Assembly (NCBI GenBank): GCA_021647765.1
Contig: JAKIUD010000012.1
Coordinates: forward strand, 1-61,148
Source of the DNA: Desulfuromusa sp.
GTDB taxonomy: Bacteria > Desulfobacterota > Desulfuromonadia > Desulfuromonadales > Geopsychrobacteraceae
Direction: 5' to 3'
DNA length: 61,148 nucleotides
The position numbers and the translations under genes were made by a program. Under the pieces are notes generated by a model, which did no database searches, had not been told where the DNA came from, and was given only the letters and a program-made list of their open reading frames with translations. Numbering within the stretch: the stretch's first letter is position 1; each line of letters starts with the position of its first letter. Shown piece by piece: positions 15,516-23,955 of this stretch.

Positions 15516-15863
15516 TCAAACGCAACGTGTTCCTTTTTTTTCTGCAAGGTAATGTTTCAGTTCTACAAAATCTTTTTCAGCTTGTTCCTGCTTTAACAAT
15601 TGAGAGAATAGGCTCTCCCAAGATTGTTCTTCAAGGGTCGGAAGTTTTTCTTCTAAGCGATAATACATCCAGACGCCTTCACGTCGATCGGAAATGAGGT
15701 TTGCGTTGCGCAAATAAGCGAGATGGCGTGAAACGGTGGATTGTGGCAACTGAAGAACCGCCATCAGGTCACATACACATAACTCTCCCTGATTCAGCAG
15801 AGACAGGATACGCAAACGGGTCTCATCGGAGAGCGCCTTGAATGTCATCGCAAACTTTTTCAT
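15516..15863 (-). CDS. arsR: ArsR-family arsenic-responsive repressor
   Basis: A 115-residue winged-helix repressor with the inducer site GELCVCDL (Cys29, Cys31) in helix 3 and recognition helix QSTVSRHLAYLRNANLI. A third cysteine is next to last (TRCV). It is encoded upstream of and in the same direction as gapdh-arsJ-acr3, with a 128-bp gap holding an operator. A second operator lies just upstream of its own ATG, so autoregulation is expected. Confidence 0.93.
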   Translation of the reverse strand: MKKFAMTFKALSDETRLRILSLLNQGELCVCDLMAVLQLPQSTVSRHLAYLRNANLISDRREGVWMYYRLEEKLPTLEEQSWESLFSQLLKQEQAEKDFVELKHYLAEKKGTRCV

Positions 15864-15874
15864 GGCTCAATCTT

Positions 15875-15890
15875 ATCCGCTTATGCGGAT
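15875..15890 (-). promoter_or_regulatory. ArsR operator at the arsR2 promoter
   Basis: ATCCGC-TTAT-GCGGAT, a perfect 6-bp inverted repeat, 12 bp before ATG 15863. It pairs with the site at 15474-15489. Confidence 0.7.
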
Positions 15891-16240
15891 CTATGTCAAC
15901 CTCATTGTGCTTTAATCTGTATTGTTTTGGCTGGATCATAGGATGCTGTCGAGATGCTTGACAGACTGGCCGAGGACTTGGTACTGCTGATCCTCCAAAA
16001 CAACCGTACGCTAGGAATGAATGTCCGGCTGAAAACCCAGCTGCTTGGCTCATTCGGACAAAGAGGGCGTCTATTGAACAAATTTTTCAGGCCGCTTTTG
16101 CAGGTTTTGAGATGGACTGCCGTTGCCAGTTCGTCCGAACAACCGGGTCCCCCTGATAAAAATAATTATGCTCCTCGAGTTTTTGATGCCTGCTTGACCC
16201 TGTTCCAAACAGATTTTTAACTGGAGTAAATTATAACACC
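15891..16240. other. 350-bp intergenic region
   Basis: Divergent spacer between arsR2 and marC. Short frames exist on both strands but none has a ribosome site or family resemblance. Nothing further is supported. Confidence 0.5.
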
Positions 16241-16882
16241 ATGATATTCCCCCATGAGTACACATTATATGTCAAATCGCTGGTCGGAGTTCTGGCCATC
16301 GTCAATCCTTTAGGGGCAATCCCGATATTTCTGGCGCTGTGCGGCAACCGCAACCCCGCAGAATGCCAAAAAATTGCCCGAGTCAGTGCATTCTCTGTAG
16401 CCGTGGTTCTCATGATCTCACTATGGGCCGGAGAGACTATTCTGAACTTTTTCGGTATCAGTCTCTCCGCCTTCAGGTGCGGAGGCGGACTGCTGATTCT
16501 GTTGATGGGGATCAATATGTTACATGCCAAGCAAAGTCATATGCGGCATACCCCGGAAGAGGCCGAAGAAGCGGGTAACAAAGAAAATATCAGTGTTGTA
16601 CCATTGGCAATACCACTCATGGCCGGGCCGGGTGCTATCAGTCTTGTGATTGTCGATGCGCATCAAGCCGCCAGCTGGAGCGGCCGGTTGATATTGAGTA
16701 TCGGTATTGTCATTGTTGCTTGCGTAGTCTGGCAGGCATTAAGATTGGCAACGCCCATTGGTGAAAAGATGGGAATTACCGGACTGAATATCGCAACTCG
16801 GGTAATGGGGCTGCTGCTTGTCGCCATCGGTGTCCAAATGGTGACTTCAGGACTGTCCACCCTTCTGCCCGGCCTTGCTTGA
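16241..16882 (+). CDS. marC: MarC family integral membrane protein
   Basis: A 213-residue, six-helix protein of the MarC (UPF0056) family, with the family features VGVLAIVNPLGAIPIFLAL near the start and VVPLAIPLMAGPGAISLVI in the middle. The biochemical function is not settled; the old link to multiple antibiotic resistance was withdrawn. It is the first of three same-strand membrane or lipid genes; the next starts 14 nt after its stop. Confidence 0.9.
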   Translation: MIFPHEYTLYVKSLVGVLAIVNPLGAIPIFLALCGNRNPAECQKIARVSAFSVAVVLMISLWAGETILNFFGISLSAFRCGGGLLILLMGINMLHAKQSHMRHTPEEAEEAGNKENISVVPLAIPLMAGPGAISLVIVDAHQAASWSGRLILSIGIVIVACVVWQALRLATPIGEKMGITGLNIATRVMGLLLVAIGVQMVTSGLSTLLPGLA

Positions 16883-16896
16883 GTGAAGGGGTATCT

Positions 16897-18204
16897 ATGT
16901 CTCAACAGCAGAAGGATCAGCTTGGCCTCAAGGAACTCGTTGCCATGGGTGTCGGTGGGATGGTCGGCGGAGGGATCTTCTCAGTCCTGGGTTTATCTGT
17001 CGGTCTGGCCGGGCATGCGGCACCCATTGCCTTTGCTCTCGGTGGAGTTATCGCCCTGTTGACAGGCTGGTCCTATGCTCGCCTGGGCTTGAACTTCCAT
17101 TCTGATGGCGGCAGTTTTACCTATCTGGAACATGCGTTTCGACACCCCAATATCGCAGGCCTTGGTGGCTGGTTATTGCTGGTCGGATACATTGGCACCC
17201 TGGCTCTCTACGCCTATACTTTCGGCGTGTATGGTGCTGTGATATTGGGTGATCCAGATCAGGGTTCAGCAATGCAGCATTTTCTGGAATCCGGAATCTT
17301 GCTGACATTCCTCGGTGTCAACCTGTACGGAGTAAAAGCAGCGGGACAGATTGAGGATATTATTGTTATCGTCAAAGTCATCATACTTTCACTGTTTGCC
17401 ACAGTAGGACTGTTTTATGTAAAACCTGATCATCTCCTGCCGGTCTTTAACCAGGGTGGAGGGGGGGTCATTATGGGTGCAGCACTGATCTTTGTCGCCT
17501 ACGAAGGTTTTGAACTGATCCCCAATGCGGTCAAGGAAATGAAAGATCCTCAACGGGATCTCCCACGCGCGATCATCTACTCCATTGTTATTACCATCGG
17601 GATTTACATTCTGGTTTCTCTGGTTGCTGTAGGCAACCTGCTACCTGCCGAAATCGTCAAATACAAAGAATATGCCCTGGCTATCGCTGCGCGACCATTC
17701 TTGGGACATTCCGGTTTTGTACTCATCGGGCTTGGAGCCTTGTTATCCACTGCCTCAGCCATAAACGCTACGCTGTTTGGCACGGCGCGTCTGGGCAAGG
17801 TGATGGCACAGGAGCAGGCACTTCCCAAGGTTTTTTCGCATCGAGAACGAACCCGCGATATCCCCTGGGTCAGTCTTTGCGTTATCAGCGGGATAACGCT
17901 GCTGTTCGTAAACATGGGGGATCTAGACGTAATTTCGTCCTTTGCCAGTTCTACCTTTCTCCTCATCTTTGCAAGTATCAATTTGTCCGCATTGCGTTTG
18001 CGTCAGAAAATTGAAATCATGCTCCTCGTACCTCTGGCTGGGATGCTACTCTGCCTGTTGTCCTGGTTGGCGCTATGTGGCTATCTTTGGCAACACAATC
18101 GCCACAGCCTGCTGTGGATAATGATATTCTATCTGGGGATAGTCATACTCGAGGGCCTTTTTTGTGAACGACGCCTGTTGTTTACCAAAAAGAGATCTGG
18201 CTGA
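16897..18204 (+). CDS. APC superfamily amino acid permease
   Basis: About 435 residues with 12 hydrophobic segments. The substrate-binding first helix has the APC hallmark GVGGMVGGGIFSVLGL, and helix 6 shows GAALIFVAYEGFELIPNAVKEM. Substrate cannot be predicted from sequence. The frame extends six codons upstream to a TTG, but ATG 16897 with AAGGGG upstream is preferred. It sits between marC and cls and is probably co-transcribed with them. Confidence 0.88.
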   Translation: MSQQQKDQLGLKELVAMGVGGMVGGGIFSVLGLSVGLAGHAAPIAFALGGVIALLTGWSYARLGLNFHSDGGSFTYLEHAFRHPNIAGLGGWLLLVGYIGTLALYAYTFGVYGAVILGDPDQGSAMQHFLESGILLTFLGVNLYGVKAAGQIEDIIVIVKVIILSLFATVGLFYVKPDHLLPVFNQGGGGVIMGAALIFVAYEGFELIPNAVKEMKDPQRDLPRAIIYSIVITIGIYILVSLVAVGNLLPAEIVKYKEYALAIAARPFLGHSGFVLIGLGALLSTASAINATLFGTARLGKVMAQEQALPKVFSHRERTRDIPWVSLCVISGITLLFVNMGDLDVISSFASSTFLLIFASINLSALRLRQKIEIMLLVPLAGMLLCLLSWLALCGYLWQHNRHSLLWIMIFYLGIVILEGLFCERRLLFTKKRSG

Positions 18205-18260
18205 TATTCAATTTACCCCCCCCTTTCCCTGACTTTTTCTCGCCACTTGAAGGGTCTGCT

Positions 18261-19649
18261 ATGCTGATACCTTGGGTTTTATCCCACCTGCTACTACTCG
18301 TCGGATTCCTGCTGGCTGTTCCGTTGACTGCTCAGATGGTTCGTCAACGGCGCTCCCCTGCAGGATCTTTGGCCTGGTTGTTGATCATGCTGCTTATGCC
18401 CTACTTGGGCGTACCTCTGTATCTGATCCTGGGCGGGCGAAAAATGCGCAGGTTAGCCAAAAGCAAAACAGAGCTGCAGCTACTCAACACTTCGGTACTC
18501 TCGGAAGAGACTCATGATATGGGTCGCCTGCTGCGTTCCTACGGGATACCCGACGCATGTTCTGGCAACAGAATAGAATTGTGCCGAACCGGAGAAGAAG
18601 GGTATGCGACCTTGACTGAAATAATTGAGCAGGCTCGCGATAGTCTCTGGGTCACTACCTTCATTCTGCACCCTGATGTGGTCGGCAGCGACATTATCGA
18701 GCGACTCTCCCGCCGTGCTGCCGCAGGGATTAAGGTACGGGTATTGCTAGACGGCGTCGGCTCTCTGCACACCGGAAAACACGCACTGGCACCACTGACT
18801 CGTGCTGGAGGAAAGGTCGCTTTTTTCATGCCAGTTCTGCACCGCCCCTTTCGCGGCCGCACCAACCTGCGCAACCACCGCAAGGCCGTAATCGCTGACA
18901 GCTGCCGGGTCTGGGCCGGAGGAGCCAATATTGCCAGCGAGTACATCGGACCGACACCTACACCCGGACGCTGGTGCGACCTGTCTTTTGTGCTGGAAGG
19001 CCCTGCGACACAGCATTACCAAAACATCTTCCGCTCCGATTGGCAATTTGCCACCGGGGAACAACTTCCTGCTCTGCCAGGCTGCCCACACACAATCTCA
19101 GCTGCGGTTGGGAGTGCAACGATCCAGGTTGTCCCATCAGGTCCGGATGTCAATGATGATCCGCTTTATGCGGCTCTGATTTCTGCCACCTTTCAAGCGA
19201 AAAAACACTTGTGGATCGTAACTCCCTATTTCGTTCCGGACGAAACTTTAGCTGAAGCATTGATTCTGGCCGCTCATCGTGGAATCGATGTCCAGGTATT
19301 AGTACCAAAAACTTCAAATCATCGTTTAGCGGATATGGCGCGAGGACCTTATCTGCGAGATTTGCAGGAAGCAGGGGGACATGTTCTGCTCTATCAGAAA
19401 GGGATGTTGCACGCTAAAGCTCTTCTGATCGATGACACTTTGGCGGTAATCGGTTCGGCCAACTTCGATATGCGTAGTCTTTTTCTTAACTACGAAACAG
19501 GCCTACTGCTCTACAGTCAAGCTGAGATTCATAAGGTTCGCAGCTGGATCGAAAGCATAGCAAAGAGTTGTCACCCTGGATTGAATAAGGTCGGGGGATT
19601 TCGGGATTTAAGTGAAGGAGTAGCTCGCTTGATGGCACCACTTCTTTGA
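18261..19649 (+). CDS. cls: cardiolipin synthase
   Basis: A 462-residue phospholipase D family enzyme that joins two phosphatidylglycerol molecules to cardiolipin. Two N-terminal membrane helices (about 5-55) are followed by two HKD catalytic motifs: HRKAVIAD with GGANIASEY, and HAKALLIDD with GSANFDMRS. Length and layout fit bacterial ClsA. It starts 56 bp after the permease stop. Confidence 0.92.
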   Translation: MLIPWVLSHLLLLVGFLLAVPLTAQMVRQRRSPAGSLAWLLIMLLMPYLGVPLYLILGGRKMRRLAKSKTELQLLNTSVLSEETHDMGRLLRSYGIPDACSGNRIELCRTGEEGYATLTEIIEQARDSLWVTTFILHPDVVGSDIIERLSRRAAAGIKVRVLLDGVGSLHTGKHALAPLTRAGGKVAFFMPVLHRPFRGRTNLRNHRKAVIADSCRVWAGGANIASEYIGPTPTPGRWCDLSFVLEGPATQHYQNIFRSDWQFATGEQLPALPGCPHTISAAVGSATIQVVPSGPDVNDDPLYAALISATFQAKKHLWIVTPYFVPDETLAEALILAAHRGIDVQVLVPKTSNHRLADMARGPYLRDLQEAGGHVLLYQKGMLHAKALLIDDTLAVIGSANFDMRSLFLNYETGLLLYSQAEIHKVRSWIESIAKSCHPGLNKVGGFRDLSEGVARLMAPLL

Positions 19650-19713
19650 ATGCGGGGCAGAAAAAGGATCTGTATCTTTTCAGGAGATTTAAATCCAGTC
19701 TTTGTGAGAGAGT

Positions 19714-19861
19714 GCGGCAATTTTTTTACCGCCGATGTTGATAACCGGTATCTACGGTATGAACTTCCACTATATGCTATATGCCGGAACTTTCGTGGCG
19801 ATACGGATATCCACTGGTGCTATTATTTATGGGGATAAGCGCAGTTGGGCTCATCTGGTAG
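19714..19861 (+). pseudogene. corA: corA 3' fragment with frameshift
   Basis: Frame 1 reads AAIFLPPMLITGIYGMNFHYM, split here as AAIFLPPMLIT and GIYGMNF; after a shift the text continues MPELSWRYGYPLVLLF and ends GLIW plus stop. These are the last ~45 residues of a CorA Mg/Co transporter, including the universal GMN motif. The frame break is a 7-bp tandem duplication, TATATGC at 19771-19777 and again at 19778-19784; removing one copy restores the reading. The rest of the gene is missing upstream. Confidence 0.85.
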
Positions 19862-19907
19862 CTGGCGAGTAAGGGATGTTTTAAATAGGTTTTATTAATG
19901 TATAATT

Positions 19908-19937
19908 TACTCCCCGCAGCTTACTGCGGGAAGTAAA
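19908..19937. terminator. bidirectional hairpin between convergent genes
   Basis: TTTACTCCCCGCAG and CTGCGGGAAGTAAA form a near-perfect stem around CTTA. No clear T run on either side. It lies just past the stop of the minus-strand flavoprotein. Confidence 0.55.
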
Positions 19938-19953
19938 CCCAACGCTGAATACA

Positions 19954-21330
19954 TCAGCTAGCTATATTTTCCAATCTGACTTGATTCAGAATACCTTCGG
20001 CGCAAGCAACAATGAGATTATTAGCCGGGAAAAATGATTGGTATGGTTGAGCTGAATAACTGAAATTAACCAGATCAGCTACTGTCAACTTGCTCTGAAT
20101 TGCAAGGGTAAGAATATCAACCTTATCGGTCACCGGGTTCCCACTGACAACCTGTGCCCCTAGAACCCTTAAGGTTTTCCTGTCTGCAACAAGCTTCATT
20201 TTCACCATTTTTGCTTCAGGCATAATTGGGAAAGTCGTTGTCAACTCAGAATGACAGGTGACAACATCAAACTTTTTCTTTGCGGCAGCTTCACTCAGTC
20301 CGGTTCCGCCAACATAGAGATTACCAACCCGAGTTGCTGCGCCGTTGAAGAAACCACCATATTCGCGATTTTCACCCAGCATATTTTTGGCCAGAAGCCT
20401 TGCCATTGGTACCGCATTGGTTGCCAGCTTACCCTCGGTCAATTCACCGGTAATCCCACTATAATATTGAGCACAGTCACCGACCGAATAAACATCTGGA
20501 ATGTTCGTCCTCATTTGTTTATCAACAACAATTCCCAATTTGCCAATTTCTAATTGGGTATCTTTAAATATTTTTACCCGGGGGCGCATTCCAACAGCAA
20601 ACACAACGATTCCAGAGGGGTTCTCATCATCAGCAAGATCAATCACCTCTCCAGAATCAAGAATCACCCTTTCAGCGCGTTTATTACCAAGAATTTTTTC
20701 TGTTTTACTCCCTAAATGCAATTTTAACCCTGCATTTCTTAGCTCTGCCTCTGCTTCGACAGCCATTTCTGGATCAACAAGGTTAGGCAGGATAGTCTCT
20801 ACCATATCGACCAAATGACATTCCAACCCGGAGTTATTCAACGCCAGCGCTAGTTCAACACCAATGGCACCAGCACCAACAACAACTGCTTTCTTAAGTT
20901 TGTGCGTTCTCACTGCTTCATTCAGACATCTCAAATCATCTTCTGACTTAAAAACAAAAACTCCCTCAAAATCGATCCCTTCAATCGGTGGTAAAAAAGG
21001 GACAGAGCCGGTAGCGATAACCAGCTTATCGTATGCAAAGCTCTGCTCTTGCTCTGTCAAGACCGTTTTTTTGTCAAAATCGACACTGGCAACCTTATCA
21101 CGAATCAAATCCGCCCCTGATTCTGTGACCAAACCATCCTGTTTAAAAGTTTTTTCCAACGCCACAACTTTTTCAATCGCATAGGGCATAGCACAGTAGA
21201 TCATCGAATAATCTTCTGGCCGAATAACGCCAACTTTTTTTACTTTGCCCAAAATTTTTACCATTGTGATTGCCGCAGGACCACCACCAATAATAAGTAC
21301 GTCATATTTTTTCACTTTTATTTCCTCCAT
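19954..21330 (-). CDS. NADH oxidase / CoA-disulfide reductase family flavoprotein
   Basis: A 458-residue FAD and NAD(P)H-dependent oxidoreductase: FAD site VLIIGGGPAAITMVK (about 11-25), NAD site AVVVGAGAIGVELALALN, second FAD block VYSVGDCAQ, and a C-terminal dimerisation domain ending YSAQPYQSFFPANN. A single redox cysteine, Cys46, lies in MIYCAMPYAIE, the position used in CoA-disulfide reductases and water-forming NADH oxidases (usually CGLPY/CGxPY). Substrate is therefore O2, CoA-disulfide or polysulfide; sequence cannot decide. Monocistronic; start ATG 21330 follows GGAGG. Confidence 0.85.
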   Translation of the reverse strand: MEEIKVKKYDVLIIGGGPAAITMVKILGKVKKVGVIRPEDYSMIYCAMPYAIEKVVALEKTFKQDGLVTESGADLIRDKVASVDFDKKTVLTEQEQSFAYDKLVIATGSVPFLPPIEGIDFEGVFVFKSEDDLRCLNEAVRTHKLKKAVVVGAGAIGVELALALNNSGLECHLVDMVETILPNLVDPEMAVEAEAELRNAGLKLHLGSKTEKILGNKRAERVILDSGEVIDLADDENPSGIVVFAVGMRPRVKIFKDTQLEIGKLGIVVDKQMRTNIPDVYSVGDCAQYYSGITGELTEGKLATNAVPMARLLAKNMLGENREYGGFFNGAATRVGNLYVGGTGLSEAAAKKKFDVVTCHSELTTTFPIMPEAKMVKMKLVADRKTLRVLGAQVVSGNPVTDKVDILTLAIQSKLTVADLVNFSYSAQPYQSFFPANNLIVACAEGILNQVRLENIAS

Positions 21331-21530
21331 GAAATCGTCCGCCAGTTATGTGCATTTGCACACTATACGGATAGAAATTCAGAAGTCAATATATATTTGT
21401 TTTACGATGGAGGTTTTGCTATTTGAGGGCTCAGACAGGTAAATTTAAACGGTAAGATTGGTGAATTAAAACAGCAAAGGGTGACCAGATAAGTCACCCT
21501 TTGTCATTATTCAAACAGGCAAAGTCATTC

Positions 21531-23522
21531 TCAGCCAAGTAACTCTCTGGCCACAGCAACCATATTCTCCGCGGTAAAGCCAAAATGCTTCATCAGTTCA
21601 CCCGCTGGGGCACTGGCACCGAATTCATCCATGCCGATAGCTCGACCCTGCAGACCAACATAGCGCTCCCAACCAAAGCGGCTTCCAGCCTCCATCGATA
21701 CGCGATTGACGCAAGCGGACGGAAGAACCTGCTCACGATAAGCAGCGTCCTGGGCTTCAAACAGCTCCCAACACGGCAATGAAACAACCCGCGTACCAAT
21801 ACCATCAGTCTGGAGAGTCTCCTGTGCAGCGATTGCGTGTTGTATCTCTGAGCCACTGGCAAGGAGAATCAATTGTAATTCACCTGTTTCAGGAGCAAGG
21901 ACATAGCCACCCTTCTGCACCCCTGTCGCGGCAGCAAATTGATCTCGATCCAAAGTTGGTAGTCCCTGACGGGATAACACCAGCATTGTCGGCCCCTTGC
22001 GGTTAGTCATTGCAACCTTCCATGCTTCGGACGTTTCATTTGCGTCGCCCGGGCGGATAACTGTCAGGTTTGGCATAGCACGCAAGGAAGCAAGATGTTC
22101 CACTGGTTGGTGGGTCGGACCATCTTCACCCAGGCCGATAGAATCGTGGGTCATCACATAAATCGGCGCTAAACCCATTAAGGCCGCCATGCGGATTGCT
22201 GGACGCATATAGTCAGCAAAAACAAAGAACGTTCCTCCAAAAGGGATCAATCCTGGCGTATGACACAGACCATTCATAATCGAGCCCATGGCATGTTCAC
22301 GAATGCCATAATGGATGTTGCGTTCACTCTGTCCTGGCAGCCAGGAACCGGCGCCCTTGATTTCAGTATTGTTGGATGGGGCAAGATCGGCAGATCCACC
22401 AATCAAAAACGGGATTTTTTCAGCCAATCCATTAATTGCCGCACCACTGGCCTGGCGAGTCGCTTTAGCACCATCTTCTGCCGTAAACACCGGTAATGCA
22501 GCTTCCCACCCTGCAGGCAACTCATCCCTGCTTGCCGACAACCAGGAAATAATTTGTGGCAGTGTTTTTTTCTTTTCGAATACTTGCAGCCACCGCTGTT
22601 CCAATTCAGCACCGCGAGCCAGACAGGAATTCATATGTTCAGTCACCTCTGCAGGAATGACAAATGTTTCGCGTGGATCACGATGATAGGTTTGCTTGGT
22701 CAGCGCAAGTTCATCCGCCCCCAGAGGAGATCCATGAGCAGCAGCGGTATCCTGCTTATTCGGTGCCCCAAACCCGATATGAGTCCGGGCAATAATCAGT
22801 GATGGTCGAGGATCATTCTTAGCCCGCTCCATTGCGGCATCTATTTCGAGAAGATTCTCCCCCTCAACCCGCTCAACATGCCAACCATAAGCCAGATAGC
22901 GGGTGCCGACATCTTCAGTAAAAGCCAACCCGGTATCTCCTTCAATGGTAATTTTATTATCCAGGTAAATATAATTCAGATGTCCAAGCTGCAAATGCCC
23001 GGCTAAAGAACCTGCCTCAGCTGAAACCCCTTCCATCAAATCGCCATCGGAACAGATCACCCAGGTTCGATAATCAAACAATTCGCCATCCACATGTTGC
23101 GACAAATACTGACCGCCCATCGCCATCCCCACAGCAACGGCAACCCCCTGACCCAATGGACCAGTCGTCGTTTCTACCCCAGGAACATGGCCAAATTCAG
23201 GGTGACCGGCGGTTTTACTGCCAAACTGACGAAAATTTTTTATCTCATCAAGCGATAAGTCGTAACCGGTTAGATGCAACATGCTGTAAATCAAAGACGA
23301 CGCATGTCCGCAGGAGAGGACAAATCGATCCCGTCCAGCCCAATCAGGATTAGCAGGATTATGTTGCAGATGACGCATATATAACAGATATGCAATCGGT
23401 GCCGCTTCCATCGGTGTCCCCGGATGGCCGGAGTTTGCTTTTTCAACTGCATCGGCAGCTAAAAGGCGAATAGTGTCAATAGATTGACGAACAACTGGAT
23501 CAGAAAGATTTTGTGATGGCAT
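21531..23522 (-). CDS. tkt: transketolase
   Basis: A 663-residue thiamine diphosphate enzyme of the non-oxidative pentose phosphate pathway; it feeds erythrose 4-phosphate to the DAHP synthase encoded at 5014-6036. Motifs: KANSGHPGTPMEAAP, the TPP-binding GDGDLMEGVS-type block (SDGDLMEGVSAEAGSLAG), and GPTHQPVEHLASLRAMPN. The frame is open 32 codons upstream, but ATG 23522 with AAGGAG matches the family start (QSIDTIRLLAADAVE follows at once). Confidence 0.95.
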   Translation of the reverse strand: MPSQNLSDPVVRQSIDTIRLLAADAVEKANSGHPGTPMEAAPIAYLLYMRHLQHNPANPDWAGRDRFVLSCGHASSLIYSMLHLTGYDLSLDEIKNFRQFGSKTAGHPEFGHVPGVETTTGPLGQGVAVAVGMAMGGQYLSQHVDGELFDYRTWVICSDGDLMEGVSAEAGSLAGHLQLGHLNYIYLDNKITIEGDTGLAFTEDVGTRYLAYGWHVERVEGENLLEIDAAMERAKNDPRPSLIIARTHIGFGAPNKQDTAAAHGSPLGADELALTKQTYHRDPRETFVIPAEVTEHMNSCLARGAELEQRWLQVFEKKKTLPQIISWLSASRDELPAGWEAALPVFTAEDGAKATRQASGAAINGLAEKIPFLIGGSADLAPSNNTEIKGAGSWLPGQSERNIHYGIREHAMGSIMNGLCHTPGLIPFGGTFFVFADYMRPAIRMAALMGLAPIYVMTHDSIGLGEDGPTHQPVEHLASLRAMPNLTVIRPGDANETSEAWKVAMTNRKGPTMLVLSRQGLPTLDRDQFAAATGVQKGGYVLAPETGELQLILLASGSEIQHAIAAQETLQTDGIGTRVVSLPCWELFEAQDAAYREQVLPSACVNRVSMEAGSRFGWERYVGLQGRAIGMDEFGASAPAGELMKHFGFTAENMVAVARELLG

Positions 23523-23955
23523 GTACAGCTCCTTGGTTTGTTGATATCTGAATCCATGAAGTCCCTGGCGGCGAATAACACAAGTAATGAACAGCTTAAG
23601 CAATCCAGGTACTTGCACCCTTCATCCACCGTTTACTTACGAAGTCAGGTGATAAGCTGCACATTGAAACAGGAATCAGGTTGATAAATCAAGGGAAAGT
23701 GAGGCAAAAACAGATTAAATCCTATTGCAAAAAAAATGGCCAACAGCGGGGGGAGGTATTCCCACTGTTGGCCTTAAACTAAGAAAGGAGGTAACATGTT
23801 CTTTCTTTGTTTCAACATTTCGACTGCCACACCGAAACTGTTGATGGTTGGGAGATTACGCTGAAAATCAAAGAAAATACACGTGGCATCACGTATTTAA
23901 TTGCTGCCAACTCCGCAACAATCAACTGTGCTTTTACGCAGTAGGTTATCAATAT
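23523..23955. other. 433-bp spacer between gshA and tkt
   Basis: Contains the terminator at 23729-23773 and, on the plus strand, a 22-codon frame (23796-23864) preceded by a perfect AAAGGAGGT site but with no downstream plus-strand gene. A minus-strand frame upstream of the terminator (starting MPRVFSLIF) lacks a ribosome site. Neither is called as a gene. Confidence 0.45.
23729..23773 (-). terminator. terminator after the aminotransferase-gshA operon
   Basis: On the minus strand GGCCAACAG and CTGTTGGCC form a 9-bp stem with an 18-nt loop, followed by eight T. It is 180 nt past the gshA stop and also sits in front of tkt. Confidence 0.75.

Noticed and set aside
15954..16220. 88-codon frame upstream of marC
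   Set aside because: No ribosome site, no family resemblance, overlaps an equally weak frame on the other strand.
19650..19838. 62-codon frame after cardiolipin synthase
   Set aside because: Wrong frame over the corA relic.
23796..23864. 22-codon plus-strand peptide with a perfect AAAGGAGGT site
   Set aside because: No downstream plus-strand gene, no special codon pattern; kept as a note only.
23774..23955. Third attenuator, in front of tkt
   Set aside because: The candidate peptide has no ribosome site and no enriched amino acid; the hairpin is explained as the terminator of gshA.
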